This document shows, piece by piece, positions 8,923 to 17,671 of a DNA stretch of 64,000 bases (position 1 is the stretch's first letter; each line of letters begins with the position of its first letter). Both the position numbers and the translations under genes were made by a program. The notes under the pieces are model-generated. The model did no database searches, was not told where the DNA came from, and saw only the letters and a program-made list of their open reading frames with translations. The stretch is from assembly GCF_030504645.1 (NCBI RefSeq), contig NZ_JAUKWQ010000002.1:310001-374000 (forward strand), given 5' to 3'. Source of the stretch: Rhizobium oryzicola. Its GTDB lineage: Bacteria; Pseudomonadota; Alphaproteobacteria; Rhizobiales; Rhizobiaceae.

Positions 8923-8952
8923 TGATTACGTCTTGGTTTCGTGCTTGGATCA
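8923..8952 (-). promoter_or_regulatory. Putative ECF-sigma promoter of the DUF2256 operon
   Basis: On the minus strand TGATCC (8952-8947) is followed by an 18-base spacer and TAATCA (8928-8923), placing transcription about 20 bases before ATG 8896. Spacing and sequence match the site before phrB at 4963-4992, so the two converging transcripts probably share a sigma factor. Confidence 0.45.
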
Positions 8953-9027
8953 ACCGCACGGCGCCATTGCTATGAGCCTGCGCGTTCCGTGAGGTGTTGC
9001 TTTGCGATCTCGGGCCTCCTAAACCTG

Positions 9028-9045
9028 CCGCAACAGCTATTGCGG
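9028..9045 (+). promoter_or_regulatory. Small inverted repeat over the allE ribosome site
   Basis: CCGCAA (9028-9033) and TTGCGG (9040-9045) form a perfect 6-base inverted repeat with a 6-base gap ending beside the GGAG that serves ATG 9056. It could be an operator half-site pair or a hairpin limiting ribosome access. It is too short to be certain. Confidence 0.25.
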
Positions 9046-9055
9046 AGCATGAGTC

Positions 9056-9877
9056 ATGAGCACGGGACGATATTACTCACAGATGGGCGGCCTGCCGGGA
9101 CAGACGGACCTGTTGTCCGGACGCGCGGTCTTCACCACGGCATATGCGGTGATACCCAAGGGCGTGATGCGTGATATCGTCACCAGCCTCCTGCCGCATT
9201 GGGACAAGACCCAGGCATGGATCATTGCTCGCCCACTGACGGGCTTTGCCGAAACCTTTGCGCAATACATCATGGAAGTCGCGCCGGGTGGCGGCAGTGA
9301 TCGGCCGGAACCGAACCCGGCGGCCCAGGCGGCAATCTTTGTCGTCGAAGGCGAGTTCACCCTGACGATTGCCGGCAAGGCGCATGCACTGCGCGAAGGT
9401 TCGTTTGCCTATGTGCCGGCAGGAACGGCCTGGAGCGTCAAGAACACTTCAAACGCGCCTGCCAAGTTTCACTGGGTACGCAAGAAGTTTCAGGCCGTCG
9501 AAGGGCTGGAACTGCCCCCGGCCATCGTCTCGCATGAAGACGAACATCAGATCTCGGGCATGCCTGACACGGACGGCAAGTGGGGCACGACCCGTTTCAT
9601 CGATCCCGCCGATGTCCGCTACGACATGCATCTGAACATTGTGACCTTCGAGCCGGGCGCGATCATTCCCTTCATGGAAACGCATGTGATGGAGCATGGT
9701 CTCTATGTTCTCGAAGGCAAGGCGGTCTATCGCCTCAACAGTGATTGGGTCGAAGTAGAAGCCGGCGATTTTATGTGGCTTCGCGCCTTCTGCCCGCAGG
9801 CCTGCTATGCAGGCGGGCCCGGGCGCTTCCGGTACCTTCTTTACAAGGACGTCAATCGGCACGTCGATCTCTGGTGA
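9056..9877 (+). CDS. allE: (S)-ureidoglycine aminohydrolase
   Basis: The protein has 273 residues and two cupin folds. The N-terminal half opens YYSQMGGLPGQTDLLSGRAVFT, characteristic of the AllE/YlbA family. The C-terminal cupin carries the metal-binding ETHVMEHG, with its Glu and His residues as likely manganese ligands, and the end LLYKDVNRH is also family-like. The enzyme releases ammonia from (S)-ureidoglycine to give (S)-ureidoglycolate, the substrate of AllA encoded at 41.5 kb. It stands alone here, 30 kb from the other ureide genes, with its own terminator. No allantoate amidohydrolase gene, which makes its substrate, is visible in the window. Confidence 0.9.
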   Translation: MSTGRYYSQMGGLPGQTDLLSGRAVFTTAYAVIPKGVMRDIVTSLLPHWDKTQAWIIARPLTGFAETFAQYIMEVAPGGGSDRPEPNPAAQAAIFVVEGEFTLTIAGKAHALREGSFAYVPAGTAWSVKNTSNAPAKFHWVRKKFQAVEGLELPPAIVSHEDEHQISGMPDTDGKWGTTRFIDPADVRYDMHLNIVTFEPGAIIPFMETHVMEHGLYVLEGKAVYRLNSDWVEVEAGDFMWLRAFCPQACYAGGPGRFRYLLYKDVNRHVDLW

Positions 9878-9957
9878 GCGGAATTTCTCAAGTATAAATT
9901 CTGCGACGGGAGGCCGCTATTGGTCGTCTGTCTGGCGGCCGTTAGCCTGCTGCAAAT

Positions 9958-9987
9958 GGGGGATCGCCCGATCCCCCTCTGTGTTTT
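9958..9987 (+). terminator. Terminator after allE
   Basis: GGGGGATCG (9958-9966) and CGATCCCCC (9969-9977) form a GC-rich hairpin followed by TCTGTGTTTT. Confidence 0.6.
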
Positions 9988-10676
9988 CAGCCAAAATCAA
10001 AAAATGATTAAGGGTTATATTTTCGCTCACCATAAGTTCGCAGGCGGCTTTGCTGATCCGACTATTGTCAAACTTAGAAATTTTCGTAAGTTTCACTCGA
10101 AATTAAGAATCATTCCCTATGGTCTAGTCAGCCATGCGAGGCGGTCTATATCTCAAAGTAGAGTGCCAGAATATACCGAGATATATTCCCGAAGTTTTTC
10201 GTAACGCGGCGGCGGATTTTCCCAAAAACAGAGCGAATCACGTAAACTAATACGTGGGGAACTTTCATAATTCCCCGCTACCCTGTATTGATTTGGGAAT
10301 AATTTAATTCGGGCAATCGAAGCCTCTTCATTAATTTAAAATTAAGAGGTAAAAGCGTATCTGTTTAGCATCGCGAGCTTATGCTGCATGACAGAATCGC
10401 TCAACCACGGAACTTTGTGAGCGCATCCTCTCATTCGTTAGCTTGGCGGATACTGGCGTGAGGGCAGGATCGATGTAGATCCTGTATGCATGATGCCCTT
10501 TCACCGCGCTGGCTCGTGCGAGCCATGTTTCTATCACATTTCCTTCCGTAGGCCGTTCGTGTGATGGGTGCCGTTTTTGGTGTCTTTCGCCTGGGCGGGG
10601 CCGCCAGCGGCGCCATTGCGTTTGAGCCGATGATTTAGGTTCTGCTGGTTTTCGCAGGCGGTCGTGAGGAGGGAAA
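9988..10676. other. Long AT-rich leader/intergenic region upstream of the repeat protein
   Basis: About 690 bases without a convincing gene, clearly more AT-rich than the flanks. It contains two inverted repeats: GGGGAA/TTCCCC at 10256-10276, and a larger palindrome at 10323-10349 whose arms CCTCTT and AAGAGG flank the perfect TTAATTTAAAATTAA. Neither is followed by a T-run, so they look more like protein-binding sites or mRNA structure than terminators. Promoters of the repeat protein gene must lie here, but I cannot assign a sigma class. Confidence 0.5.
10323..10349. promoter_or_regulatory. AT-rich palindrome, operator candidate
   Basis: The core TTAATTTAAAATTAA (10331-10345) is a perfect 7+1+7 palindrome flanked by CCTCTT and AAGAGG arms. 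It sits about 330 bases upstream of the leader ORF of the repeat-protein gene and could bind a dimeric regulator. Confidence 0.35.
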
Positions 10677-10718
10677 ATGCTCGCAACTGTCCCGAAAACG
10701 AGAGACGCACGTCTATGA
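10677..10718 (+). CDS. Short leader peptide ORF (13 codons) coupled to the repeat protein
   Basis: A strong AGGAGG (10667-10672) precedes ATG 10677. The reading frame gives MLATVPKTRDARL and stops at TGA 10716-10718, overlapping the ATG of the repeat protein at 10715 (ATGA). The best ribosome site in the region therefore belongs to this mini-ORF, while the large gene has only a weak GAGAG. This is the arrangement expected for translational coupling. No similarity to known leader peptides is apparent, and expression is inferred. Confidence 0.45.
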   Translation: MLATVPKTRDARL

Positions 10719-13700
10719 CATCGATCATTTCCTCTCTGAGCATCCCCCAGATCAAGGCGCTATCAACGTCCGCGATCTCGAAGTTGACGACAACCGATAT
10801 CGCGGCTCTGACGTCTACCCAGGTTCAGGCACTTAGCTCCGCCCAGATCCGCGCCATCAACACGGATGACGTCGCCGCCCTGAAGTCGGACCAGCTGAGC
10901 CAGATCGCAACAAGCGCGATTATCGGCTTCTCTCTGGACCAGCTTGCAGCGATCAGCACGGCAAACATCACCGCCCTCAACACCGCTCAGGTTGGTGCAC
11001 TTACCACCTCCCAGATAGTAAACCTTTCCACTGACCAGGTATCGGTACTGAATTCCACGCAGCTCGGCGCTCTCAAGAGCAGCCAGATTGCTGCCATGGA
11101 AACGGTTGACTTCGCCGCCCTGACCACGGATCAGATCACCAAGCTGTCCACCGCTCAGGTTGCTGCTCTGACGACCGCACAGATCGTCTCTCTGACGACC
11201 GCTCAGGCTGCAGCTCTGACAACTGCACAGGTTGCCGTGCTCTCCAGTGCGCAGGCTGCCGCACTTGAAACCGATGACCTGAACGCTCTTTCGTCCGACC
11301 AGCTCCTGGCGCTGCGTTCGGGCGATATCGCCGTTCTGAGCAGCGCCCAGATTGGCGTTCTCGGCACCGACGACATTGCCATCCTCTCCAGCACGCAGAT
11401 CAAGGCGCTGACGACCCGTCAGATCGCCGCTCTCTCGAGTGATCAGATTGCTGCTCTGAAGACGGATCAGGTTGCTGCTCTCTCCAGCGCCCAGATTTCG
11501 GCCATCGAAACGGCTGACCTCACCGCTCTGAAGACTTCGCAGGTTGCCGCTCTCTCGAGTTCTCAGATCTCCGCTCTGACCACCAATCAGGTCAAGACGC
11601 TTTCCACGGATCAGGTTGTCGCCTTCAACACGACGCAGGTTGCAGCGTTGACCTCTAACCAGGCTGCTTCTCTGACGACTGACGCTGTGGCCGCTCTGAC
11701 GACGGATCAGGTCACGAACCTGAAGTCGCTTGCCATCTCCGCGCTGACGACCGCTCAGATCGCTGCGATGACAACAGCCGATGTCGCAGTCCTGAAGACG
11801 GAACAGGTCAAGTCCCTGACGAGCCGCCAGCTCGGCGCTCTGACGACCGACCAGACTGTCAAGCTGACCTCTGACCAGCTGAATGCTCTGACCTCGACGC
11901 AGGTTGCCTCGATCACCACAACAAACCTCAACGTTCTGACGACCGATCAGGTCTCCAAGCTGAACAGCGGCCAGATCTCTGCTCTGACCACCGCTCAGAT
12001 CAAGGCTCTGACGACCGACCAGGCTGTGGTTCTCACCAGCGGTCAGATCAACGCGATTAGCTCCACTCAGGCTGCCGCGCTGACCACCGATGACCTGGCT
12101 GCCCTGAAGACCGACCAGATCGTCAACCTGAAATCCTCCGCAATCTCTGCCCTCAGCACTGGCCAGATCGCGATCCTGACCACCGACAACGTCGCGGTCC
12201 TGAACACGACCCAGCTGTCTGCCCTCAAGAGCGCCCAGATCGCTGCCCTGACTTCGGATCAGGTCTCCAAGCTGACCACGGCTCAGTTGAGCGCACTCAG
12301 CTCGGCTCAGATCGCTTCGATCGAAACCGGTGACCTCGCGGGCATGTCCACGGACCAGATCGCTTCGCTCGGTTCCACGCAGGTCAAGGCTCTGACCTCG
12401 AAGCAGATCGTTGCTCTGACGACTGACCAGGTGGCCGTCCTGAAGACCGACCAGATTGCTGCTCTCTCCAGCACGCAGGTTGCATCGATCGAAACGACGG
12501 ACCTCGCAGTCCTGAAGAGCTCGCAGATTGTGGCTCTGTCCGGTACGCAGGTTGCTTCTCTGACGACGAGCCAGATCAAGACGCTCTCGACGGACCAGGC
12601 AGTCGCCCTCAACACTGCACAGGTTGCGGCCCTGACCTCTACCCAGGTCTCGTCTCTGACCACCGACGCTGTTGCGGTTCTGACCACCGATCAGATCACC
12701 AACCTGCGGTCGACGGTCATCTCCGCTCTGACCACCGCCCAGATCGCATCGCTCTCCACCGGTGATGTCGCAGTCCTGAAGAACGAGCAGGTCAAGTCGC
12801 TGACGAGCCGTCAGATCGGCGCTCTGACGACCGACCAGACTGTCAAGCTGACCTCCGATCAGCTGAACGCTCTGACCTCGACGCAGGTTGCCTCGATCAC
12901 CACGACGAACCTCAATGTTCTGACGACCGATCAGGTCTCCAAGCTGAACAGCGGCCAGATCTCTGCTCTGACCACCGCTCAGATCAAGGCTCTGACGACC
13001 GACCAGGCTGTGGTTCTCACCAGCGGTCAGATCAACGCGATTAGCTCCGCTCAGGCTGCCGCTCTGACGACCGATGACCTGGCTGCCCTGAAGACCGACC
13101 AGATCGTCAACCTGAAATCCTCCGCAATCTCTGCTCTCAGCACTGGCCAGATCGCAATCCTGACCACCGACAACGTCGCGGTCCTGAACACGACGCAACT
13201 GGCCGCTCTGAAGAGCAACCAGATCGCCGCTCTGACCACGGACCAGGTATCGAAGCTGACGACCGCTCAGCTGAACGCCCTGAGCTCTGCCCAGATCTCT
13301 GCAATCGAAACAGTCGACCTCGCAACGCTGTCGACTGATCAGATCGCGGCGCTCTCCACTGGTGAAGTGCGCGCTCTGACGACGGCACAGATTGTGGCTC
13401 TGACGACGGACCAGATCGCAGTTCTGAAGACGGATCAGGTTGCTGCTCTCTCCAGCGCCCAGGTTGCTGCGATTGAAACTGTCGATCTTGCAGCCCTGAA
13501 GACGGCACAGGTTGCCGCTCTGACCGGCACGCAGGTTGCTTCGCTGACCACCAATCAGGTCAAGACGCTCTCGACGGATCAGGTTGTCGCCTTCAACACG
13601 ACGCAGGTTGCAGCTTTGACCTCTAACCAGGCTGCTTCTCTGACGACCGATGCTGTGGCCGCCCTGACGACGGATCAGGTCACGAACCTGAAGTCGCTCG

Positions 13701-15226
13701 CCATCTCCGCGCTGACGACCGCTCAGATCGCTGCGATGACGACAGCCGATGTGGCAGTCCTGAAGACGGAACAGGTCAAGTCCCTGACGAGCCGCCAGCT
13801 CGGCGCTCTGACGACCGACCAGACCGTCAAGCTGACCTCTGACCAGCTGAATGCTCTGACCTCGACGCAGGTTGCCTCGATCACCACGACGAACCTCAAC
13901 GTTCTGACGACCGATCAGGTCTCCAAGCTGAACAGCGGCCAGATCTCTGCCCTGACCACCGCCCAGATCAAGGCCCTGAGCACCGATCAGGCTGTGGTTC
14001 TCAACAGCAACCAGGTTGGCGCTCTGACCTCGGCTCAGGCCGCGGCTCTGACCACCGATGACCTGGCTGCGCTGAAGACCGATCAGATCGTCAACCTGAA
14101 GTCCTTGGCAATCTCCGCCCTGAGCACCGGCCAGATCGCGATCCTGACCACCGACAACGTCGCGGTCCTGAACACGACCCAGCTGTCTGCCCTCAAGAGC
14201 GCCCAGATCGCTGCCCTGACTTCGGATCAGGTCTCCAAGCTGACCACGGCTCAGTTGAGCGCACTCAGCTCGGCTCAGATCGCTTCGATCGAAACCGGTG
14301 ACCTCGCGGGCATGTCCACGGACCAGATCGCTTCGCTCGGCTCTGCCCAGGTGAAGGCTCTGAACACCCGCCAGATCGTTGCTCTGACGACTGACCAGGT
14401 GGCCGTCCTGAAGACCGACCAGATCGCTGCTCTCTCCAGCACGCAGGTTGCATCGATCGAAACGACGGACCTCGCAGTCCTGAAGAGCTCGCAGATTGTG
14501 GCTCTGTCCGGTACGCAGGTTGCTTCTCTGACGACGAGCCAGATCAAGACGCTCTCGACGGACCAGGCAGTCGCCCTCAACACGGCACAGGTTGCAGCCC
14601 TGACCTCTACCCAGGTCTCGTCCCTGACCACCGACGCTGTTGCGGTTCTGACCACCGATCAGATCACCAACCTGCGGTCGACGGTCATCTCCGCTCTGAC
14701 CACCGCCCAGATCGCATCGCTCTCCACCGGTGATGTCGCAGTCCTGAAGAACGAGCAGGTCAAGTCGCTGACGAGCTCGCAGATCAAGTCTCTGACGACG
14801 GATCAGGTCTCCAAGCTGACTTCCGATCAGCTGAACGCCCTGAACTCGACGCAGGTTGCTTCTCTGACCACCGCTGACGTCGCAGTCCTGACCACGGACC
14901 AGATTTCTAAGCTCGGTACGGCTCAGTTCTCTGCTCTGACCACTGCGCAGGTTGCGGCCTTCACGACGGACCAGGTTGCTGCACTGACGACCACTCAGTT
15001 CGCAACTCTGAGCTCCGCCCAGTTGGCAGCCTTCGAAACCGACGACATGGCAGCATTCTCCACCGGAGATATTGCAGCCCTGACGACCAAGGCTCTGGCT
15101 GGCCTGGAAACCCAGGATATCGCGAAGCTGAATACGACCCAGATCTCGACCTTCTCTTCGGTCCAGATCCAGGCTCTGAACTCTTCGCAGGTCGACGCGA
15201 TCATCGCGGCCTACAACGCGGTCTAA
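10715..15226 (+). CDS. Giant Ser/Thr-rich octapeptide-repeat protein
   Basis: This 1503-residue protein is built almost entirely of about 185 eight-residue units with consensus L-[TS]-[TS]-x-[QD]-[ILV]-x-[AKN]. I see no Cys, Trp or His, a single Tyr near the C-terminus and one early Pro. There is no Sec signal peptide. The T/S-T-x-Q pattern resembles helix caps, so a solenoid of short helical turns is plausible. Database entries with similar repeats are often labelled heme-utilisation or adhesion exoproteins without proof. The start is ATG 10715, coupled to an upstream leader ORF; an in-frame GTG at 10664 would swallow the AGGAGG. A strong terminator follows, then a TPR O-GlcNAc-transferase-like gene. 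I infer a surface or structural protein, possibly O-glycosylated on the repeat Ser/Thr. Export route unknown. Confidence 0.85.
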   Translation: MTSIISSLSIPQIKALSTSAISKLTTTDIAALTSTQVQALSSAQIRAINTDDVAALKSDQLSQIATSAIIGFSLDQLAAISTANITALNTAQVGALTTSQIVNLSTDQVSVLNSTQLGALKSSQIAAMETVDFAALTTDQITKLSTAQVAALTTAQIVSLTTAQAAALTTAQVAVLSSAQAAALETDDLNALSSDQLLALRSGDIAVLSSAQIGVLGTDDIAILSSTQIKALTTRQIAALSSDQIAALKTDQVAALSSAQISAIETADLTALKTSQVAALSSSQISALTTNQVKTLSTDQVVAFNTTQVAALTSNQAASLTTDAVAALTTDQVTNLKSLAISALTTAQIAAMTTADVAVLKTEQVKSLTSRQLGALTTDQTVKLTSDQLNALTSTQVASITTTNLNVLTTDQVSKLNSGQISALTTAQIKALTTDQAVVLTSGQINAISSTQAAALTTDDLAALKTDQIVNLKSSAISALSTGQIAILTTDNVAVLNTTQLSALKSAQIAALTSDQVSKLTTAQLSALSSAQIASIETGDLAGMSTDQIASLGSTQVKALTSKQIVALTTDQVAVLKTDQIAALSSTQVASIETTDLAVLKSSQIVALSGTQVASLTTSQIKTLSTDQAVALNTAQVAALTSTQVSSLTTDAVAVLTTDQITNLRSTVISALTTAQIASLSTGDVAVLKNEQVKSLTSRQIGALTTDQTVKLTSDQLNALTSTQVASITTTNLNVLTTDQVSKLNSGQISALTTAQIKALTTDQAVVLTSGQINAISSAQAAALTTDDLAALKTDQIVNLKSSAISALSTGQIAILTTDNVAVLNTTQLAALKSNQIAALTTDQVSKLTTAQLNALSSAQISAIETVDLATLSTDQIAALSTGEVRALTTAQIVALTTDQIAVLKTDQVAALSSAQVAAIETVDLAALKTAQVAALTGTQVASLTTNQVKTLSTDQVVAFNTTQVAALTSNQAASLTTDAVAALTTDQVTNLKSLAISALTTAQIAAMTTADVAVLKTEQVKSLTSRQLGALTTDQTVKLTSDQLNALTSTQVASITTTNLNVLTTDQVSKLNSGQISALTTAQIKALSTDQAVVLNSNQVGALTSAQAAALTTDDLAALKTDQIVNLKSLAISALSTGQIAILTTDNVAVLNTTQLSALKSAQIAALTSDQVSKLTTAQLSALSSAQIASIETGDLAGMSTDQIASLGSAQVKALNTRQIVALTTDQVAVLKTDQIAALSSTQVASIETTDLAVLKSSQIVALSGTQVASLTTSQIKTLSTDQAVALNTAQVAALTSTQVSSLTTDAVAVLTTDQITNLRSTVISALTTAQIASLSTGDVAVLKNEQVKSLTSSQIKSLTTDQVSKLTSDQLNALNSTQVASLTTADVAVLTTDQISKLGTAQFSALTTAQVAAFTTDQVAALTTTQFATLSSAQLAAFETDDMAAFSTGDIAALTTKALAGLETQDIAKLNTTQISTFSSVQIQALNSSQVDAIIAAYNAV
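11430..14860 (+). repeat. Higher-order 984-bp tandem units inside the octad-repeat gene
   Basis: The anchor GAGCCG[CT]CAG recurs at 11821, 12805 and 13789, with a diverged copy at 14773, each exactly 984 bases (41 octads, 328 residues) apart. Neighbouring units differ, but every second one is nearly identical, for example the blocks near 11627 and 13595 (1968 apart), giving an A-B-A-B pattern. This shows expansion by duplication of a two-unit block. Confidence 0.85.
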
Positions 15227-15267
15227 CAATCGAGGAGGCGGAGTATTCCCGCCTCCCACCCTCCAGC

Positions 15268-15307
15268 GAAACGGCGTGCGGTTTATCCGCGCGCCGTTTC
15301 TGCTTTT
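15268..15307 (+). terminator. Strong rho-independent terminator after the repeat protein
   Basis: GAAACGGCG (15268-15276) pairs with CGCCGTTTC (15292-15300), with an inner GCGG/CCGC extension, followed by TGCTTTT. It separates the repeat-protein gene from the glycosyltransferase gene, so the latter probably has its own promoter or depends on read-through. Confidence 0.88.
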
Positions 15308-15446
15308 GGCGCCTGTATTACGTAGGCAAGGGAGGGCGCGAAGGCCTTTGTGCAAGCCCCATGCAAGCTGCTTCAAATAAACCGCTTAAGAACAAATCCA
15401 TCAGTACCTCGGAGTCGGGGTCGTTGACATTTACAAGCGGGATATC

Positions 15447-17483
15447 ATGGGCGCTAACCTTTCGAACGTGACTGAAGACGCGTCGCCACTGGCGGGTTTT
15501 CTTGAGCAGGCCAAGGCTCAGGACATGTCTGTCGCCACGGTCTTTCAGGTGGCGGAAAGCCTGAATACGGCAGGGCTGAAACAGCAGGCAATCGAGATTT
15601 ACAAGACCTGGCTCGCCTACAACGAAGGTAATCCTCTCCGTCATCTGGTGTACTTCAATTATTCAGTAACCTTGCGTCAGGCCGGGGATTTGGCTGGTTC
15701 GATCGAGGCGCTTCGCTCCTGTGTGGAAGTAAATCCCGATTTTGCGCCGGGCCACATCAATCTCGGTCGCGCGCTGGAAGATGCCGGGCTTGTCGGTCGC
15801 GCCATTCTGCAGTGGCAGTCTTACGCAGAAAAAACCGCCGAAGTGACGGCCGACAAGATCAAGCATCGCCACATGGTGCTGCAGCATATCGGTCGTGTGC
15901 TCGAAAATTCAGAAATGCTTGATCAGGCCGAGGCCGTTCTATGGCAGGCCATTGAAATGCAGCCGCACAAGTCCGAGGCCGGACAGCATTGGACAGCACT
16001 TCGCCAGCGGCAGTGCAAATGGCCGATCCTGACGCCATCGGAGCATGTTACGCACCGCCAGCTGATCGATATGCTGTCCCCCTTGGCTTTCTCCTGCTAT
16101 TTGGATGATCCGCTTTTCCACCTGGCGAAATCCTATCGCTACAGTCAGTCGCTAATCGGCCGTCCGGATACGCGTGACTTTCCGCGCAAGGCTCCGCGTC
16201 GGATCTCCGGCACGAACGAGCGGCTTCGCGTCGGGTATCTCTCGTCGGATTTGCGAGAGCATGCCGTTGGCTTCGCGCTCGTTGAAGTTCTCGAGTTGCA
16301 CGACAAGCAAAAGGTAGAGGTCTTTGCCTACTACTGCGGCGATCCACGCCCGGCATCCGATGAGACCCATCAGCGTATCCGCACTGCCGTTGATCACTGG
16401 CGCGATATTGCTGGAGTCAGCGATGCGGATGCCGCTCGTCAGATTTCAGCTGACGGAATTGATGTGTTGATCGACGTCAACGGCTTCACGAAACATGCCC
16501 GCACGAAGATCTTCGCCTATCGTCCGGCACCGGTCATCGTCAATTTCTGTGGCTATCCAGGCTCGATGGCCAATCCGTACCATCAGTACATGATCGCCGA
16601 TAACTTCATCGTGCCGCCTGAAAACGAGATCTACTACACGGAAAAGGTGCTACGCATAGCCTGCAACCAGCCTGTCGATCGCAAGCGCAAGATTGCGCCA
16701 AAGCCGACGCGCGAGGAGGCCGGTTTGCCGGATGATGCCTTCGTCTACGTTTCTTTCAATGGCATGCAGAAGATCACTCAGGAGTGCTTCGCACGCTGGA
16801 TGGCCATTCTGAATGCGACCCCGGGTAGCGTTCTTTGGTTGCTTGGAAGCAACGACATTGCCAATAATCGCCTTCGCGAAGAAGCGGAGAAGGCCGGCGT
16901 TGATCCGCAGCGTCTGATCTTTGCGCCAAAGGCATCCAATCCCCAGCATCTCGCGCGCATCGGGCTGGCCGATCTCTTCCTCGACACTTTCCCCTACGGC
17001 GCCCACTCAACGGCGGCCGATGCGATCACCATGGGTGTGCCGATTGTGACGATGCCGGGTAAGACATTTGCTTCGCGCTTCTGCGCCAGCATCGTCCACT
17101 CGGCGGGCGTTCCAGAACTGATCTGCAATACCGCTGATGAATATGTGAATCTGGCCGTCAACCTGGAACGTGACCGTCAGAGCCTCAAGACGATCCGAGA
17201 GTCGATTCAGCGGCAGCGTGAAACCTGCGCCCTTCGCGATATGCCTGGCCTCGCGCGTCGTCTGGAAGAGCTTTATTGGCAGATGCAGGGCGAATGCGAA
17301 CGCGGCGAGACGCCCGCGCCGGACCTGACAAACCTTGACCTCTATTACGAGATTGGCGCGGAACTGGTGGCTGCCGGTCCGGAAAATGAGGATGAGTCCT
17401 CCTACCGTGCGCGCTATAGGGCGAAGCTTGCCGAGTGGGATGCCATTTCGCCGCTTCCACGCGATGCGAGACTCTGGAACTGA
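15447..17483 (+). CDS. TPR O-linked N-acetylglucosamine transferase, SPINDLY family
   Basis: The protein has 678 residues and no signal or membrane segment. Residues 25-190 form helical TPR-like repeats. The catalytic region (about 215-620) shows the family blocks RVGYLSSDLREHAVGF, IDVNGFTKHART, NFCGYPGSM, FNGMQKIT and DTFPYGAHSTAADAITMG, the last lining the UDP-sugar site. These enzymes transfer GlcNAc or related sugars to Ser/Thr of proteins; TPR-OGTs such as Caulobacter FlmG modify dedicated surface proteins (flagellins). It lies directly downstream of a 1503-residue protein with two Ser/Thr per octad, which I infer to be its substrate. The start ATG 15447 has GCGGG upstream. It is followed by methyltransferase and DUF3431 genes that could act on the same glycan. 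Confidence 0.9.
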   Translation: MGANLSNVTEDASPLAGFLEQAKAQDMSVATVFQVAESLNTAGLKQQAIEIYKTWLAYNEGNPLRHLVYFNYSVTLRQAGDLAGSIEALRSCVEVNPDFAPGHINLGRALEDAGLVGRAILQWQSYAEKTAEVTADKIKHRHMVLQHIGRVLENSEMLDQAEAVLWQAIEMQPHKSEAGQHWTALRQRQCKWPILTPSEHVTHRQLIDMLSPLAFSCYLDDPLFHLAKSYRYSQSLIGRPDTRDFPRKAPRRISGTNERLRVGYLSSDLREHAVGFALVEVLELHDKQKVEVFAYYCGDPRPASDETHQRIRTAVDHWRDIAGVSDADAARQISADGIDVLIDVNGFTKHARTKIFAYRPAPVIVNFCGYPGSMANPYHQYMIADNFIVPPENEIYYTEKVLRIACNQPVDRKRKIAPKPTREEAGLPDDAFVYVSFNGMQKITQECFARWMAILNATPGSVLWLLGSNDIANNRLREEAEKAGVDPQRLIFAPKASNPQHLARIGLADLFLDTFPYGAHSTAADAITMGVPIVTMPGKTFASRFCASIVHSAGVPELICNTADEYVNLAVNLERDRQSLKTIRESIQRQRETCALRDMPGLARRLEELYWQMQGECERGETPAPDLTNLDLYYEIGAELVAAGPENEDESSYRARYRAKLAEWDAISPLPRDARLWN

Positions 17484-17671
17484 GCTGCGCCTGACGGCAA
17501 GATCGATCCAACGTGCATGTGGGCGGTTGAATGATGCTCAGCCGTCCAAAAGGGAGGGCGAAGGTTCTTGTCCCCCCGTCTTGAACGCAATTTCCGATAC
17601 GTCATTCCGCCACCACACCGCTGATCCGAAAGCGTGGATCCCGGGCTTGGCTTTCTTTGAAGGGGACAGCA

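Noticed and set aside
9920-10204. Possible 94-codon gene in the AT-rich region after allE
   Set aside because: It starts within the allE terminator region, has no ribosome site, and its composition looks like translated AT-rich non-coding DNA.
10763-15200. CRISPR-like or satellite array in the highly repetitive stretch
   Set aside because: The period is 24 bases, in frame with a protein, with no constant repeat/unique spacer alternation and no cas genes.
10763-15376. A 1537-codon open frame antisense to the octad-repeat gene
   Set aside because: It results from codon use in the repeats (Leu-Thr-Thr-x-Gln codons give no stops on the other strand). It lacks a domain, a ribosome site or sensible composition, and the sense protein explains the sequence.
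15424-15446. TTGACA at 15424 as promoter of the glycosyltransferase gene
   Set aside because: It lies about 20 bases before the start codon, leaving no room for a -10 and leader.
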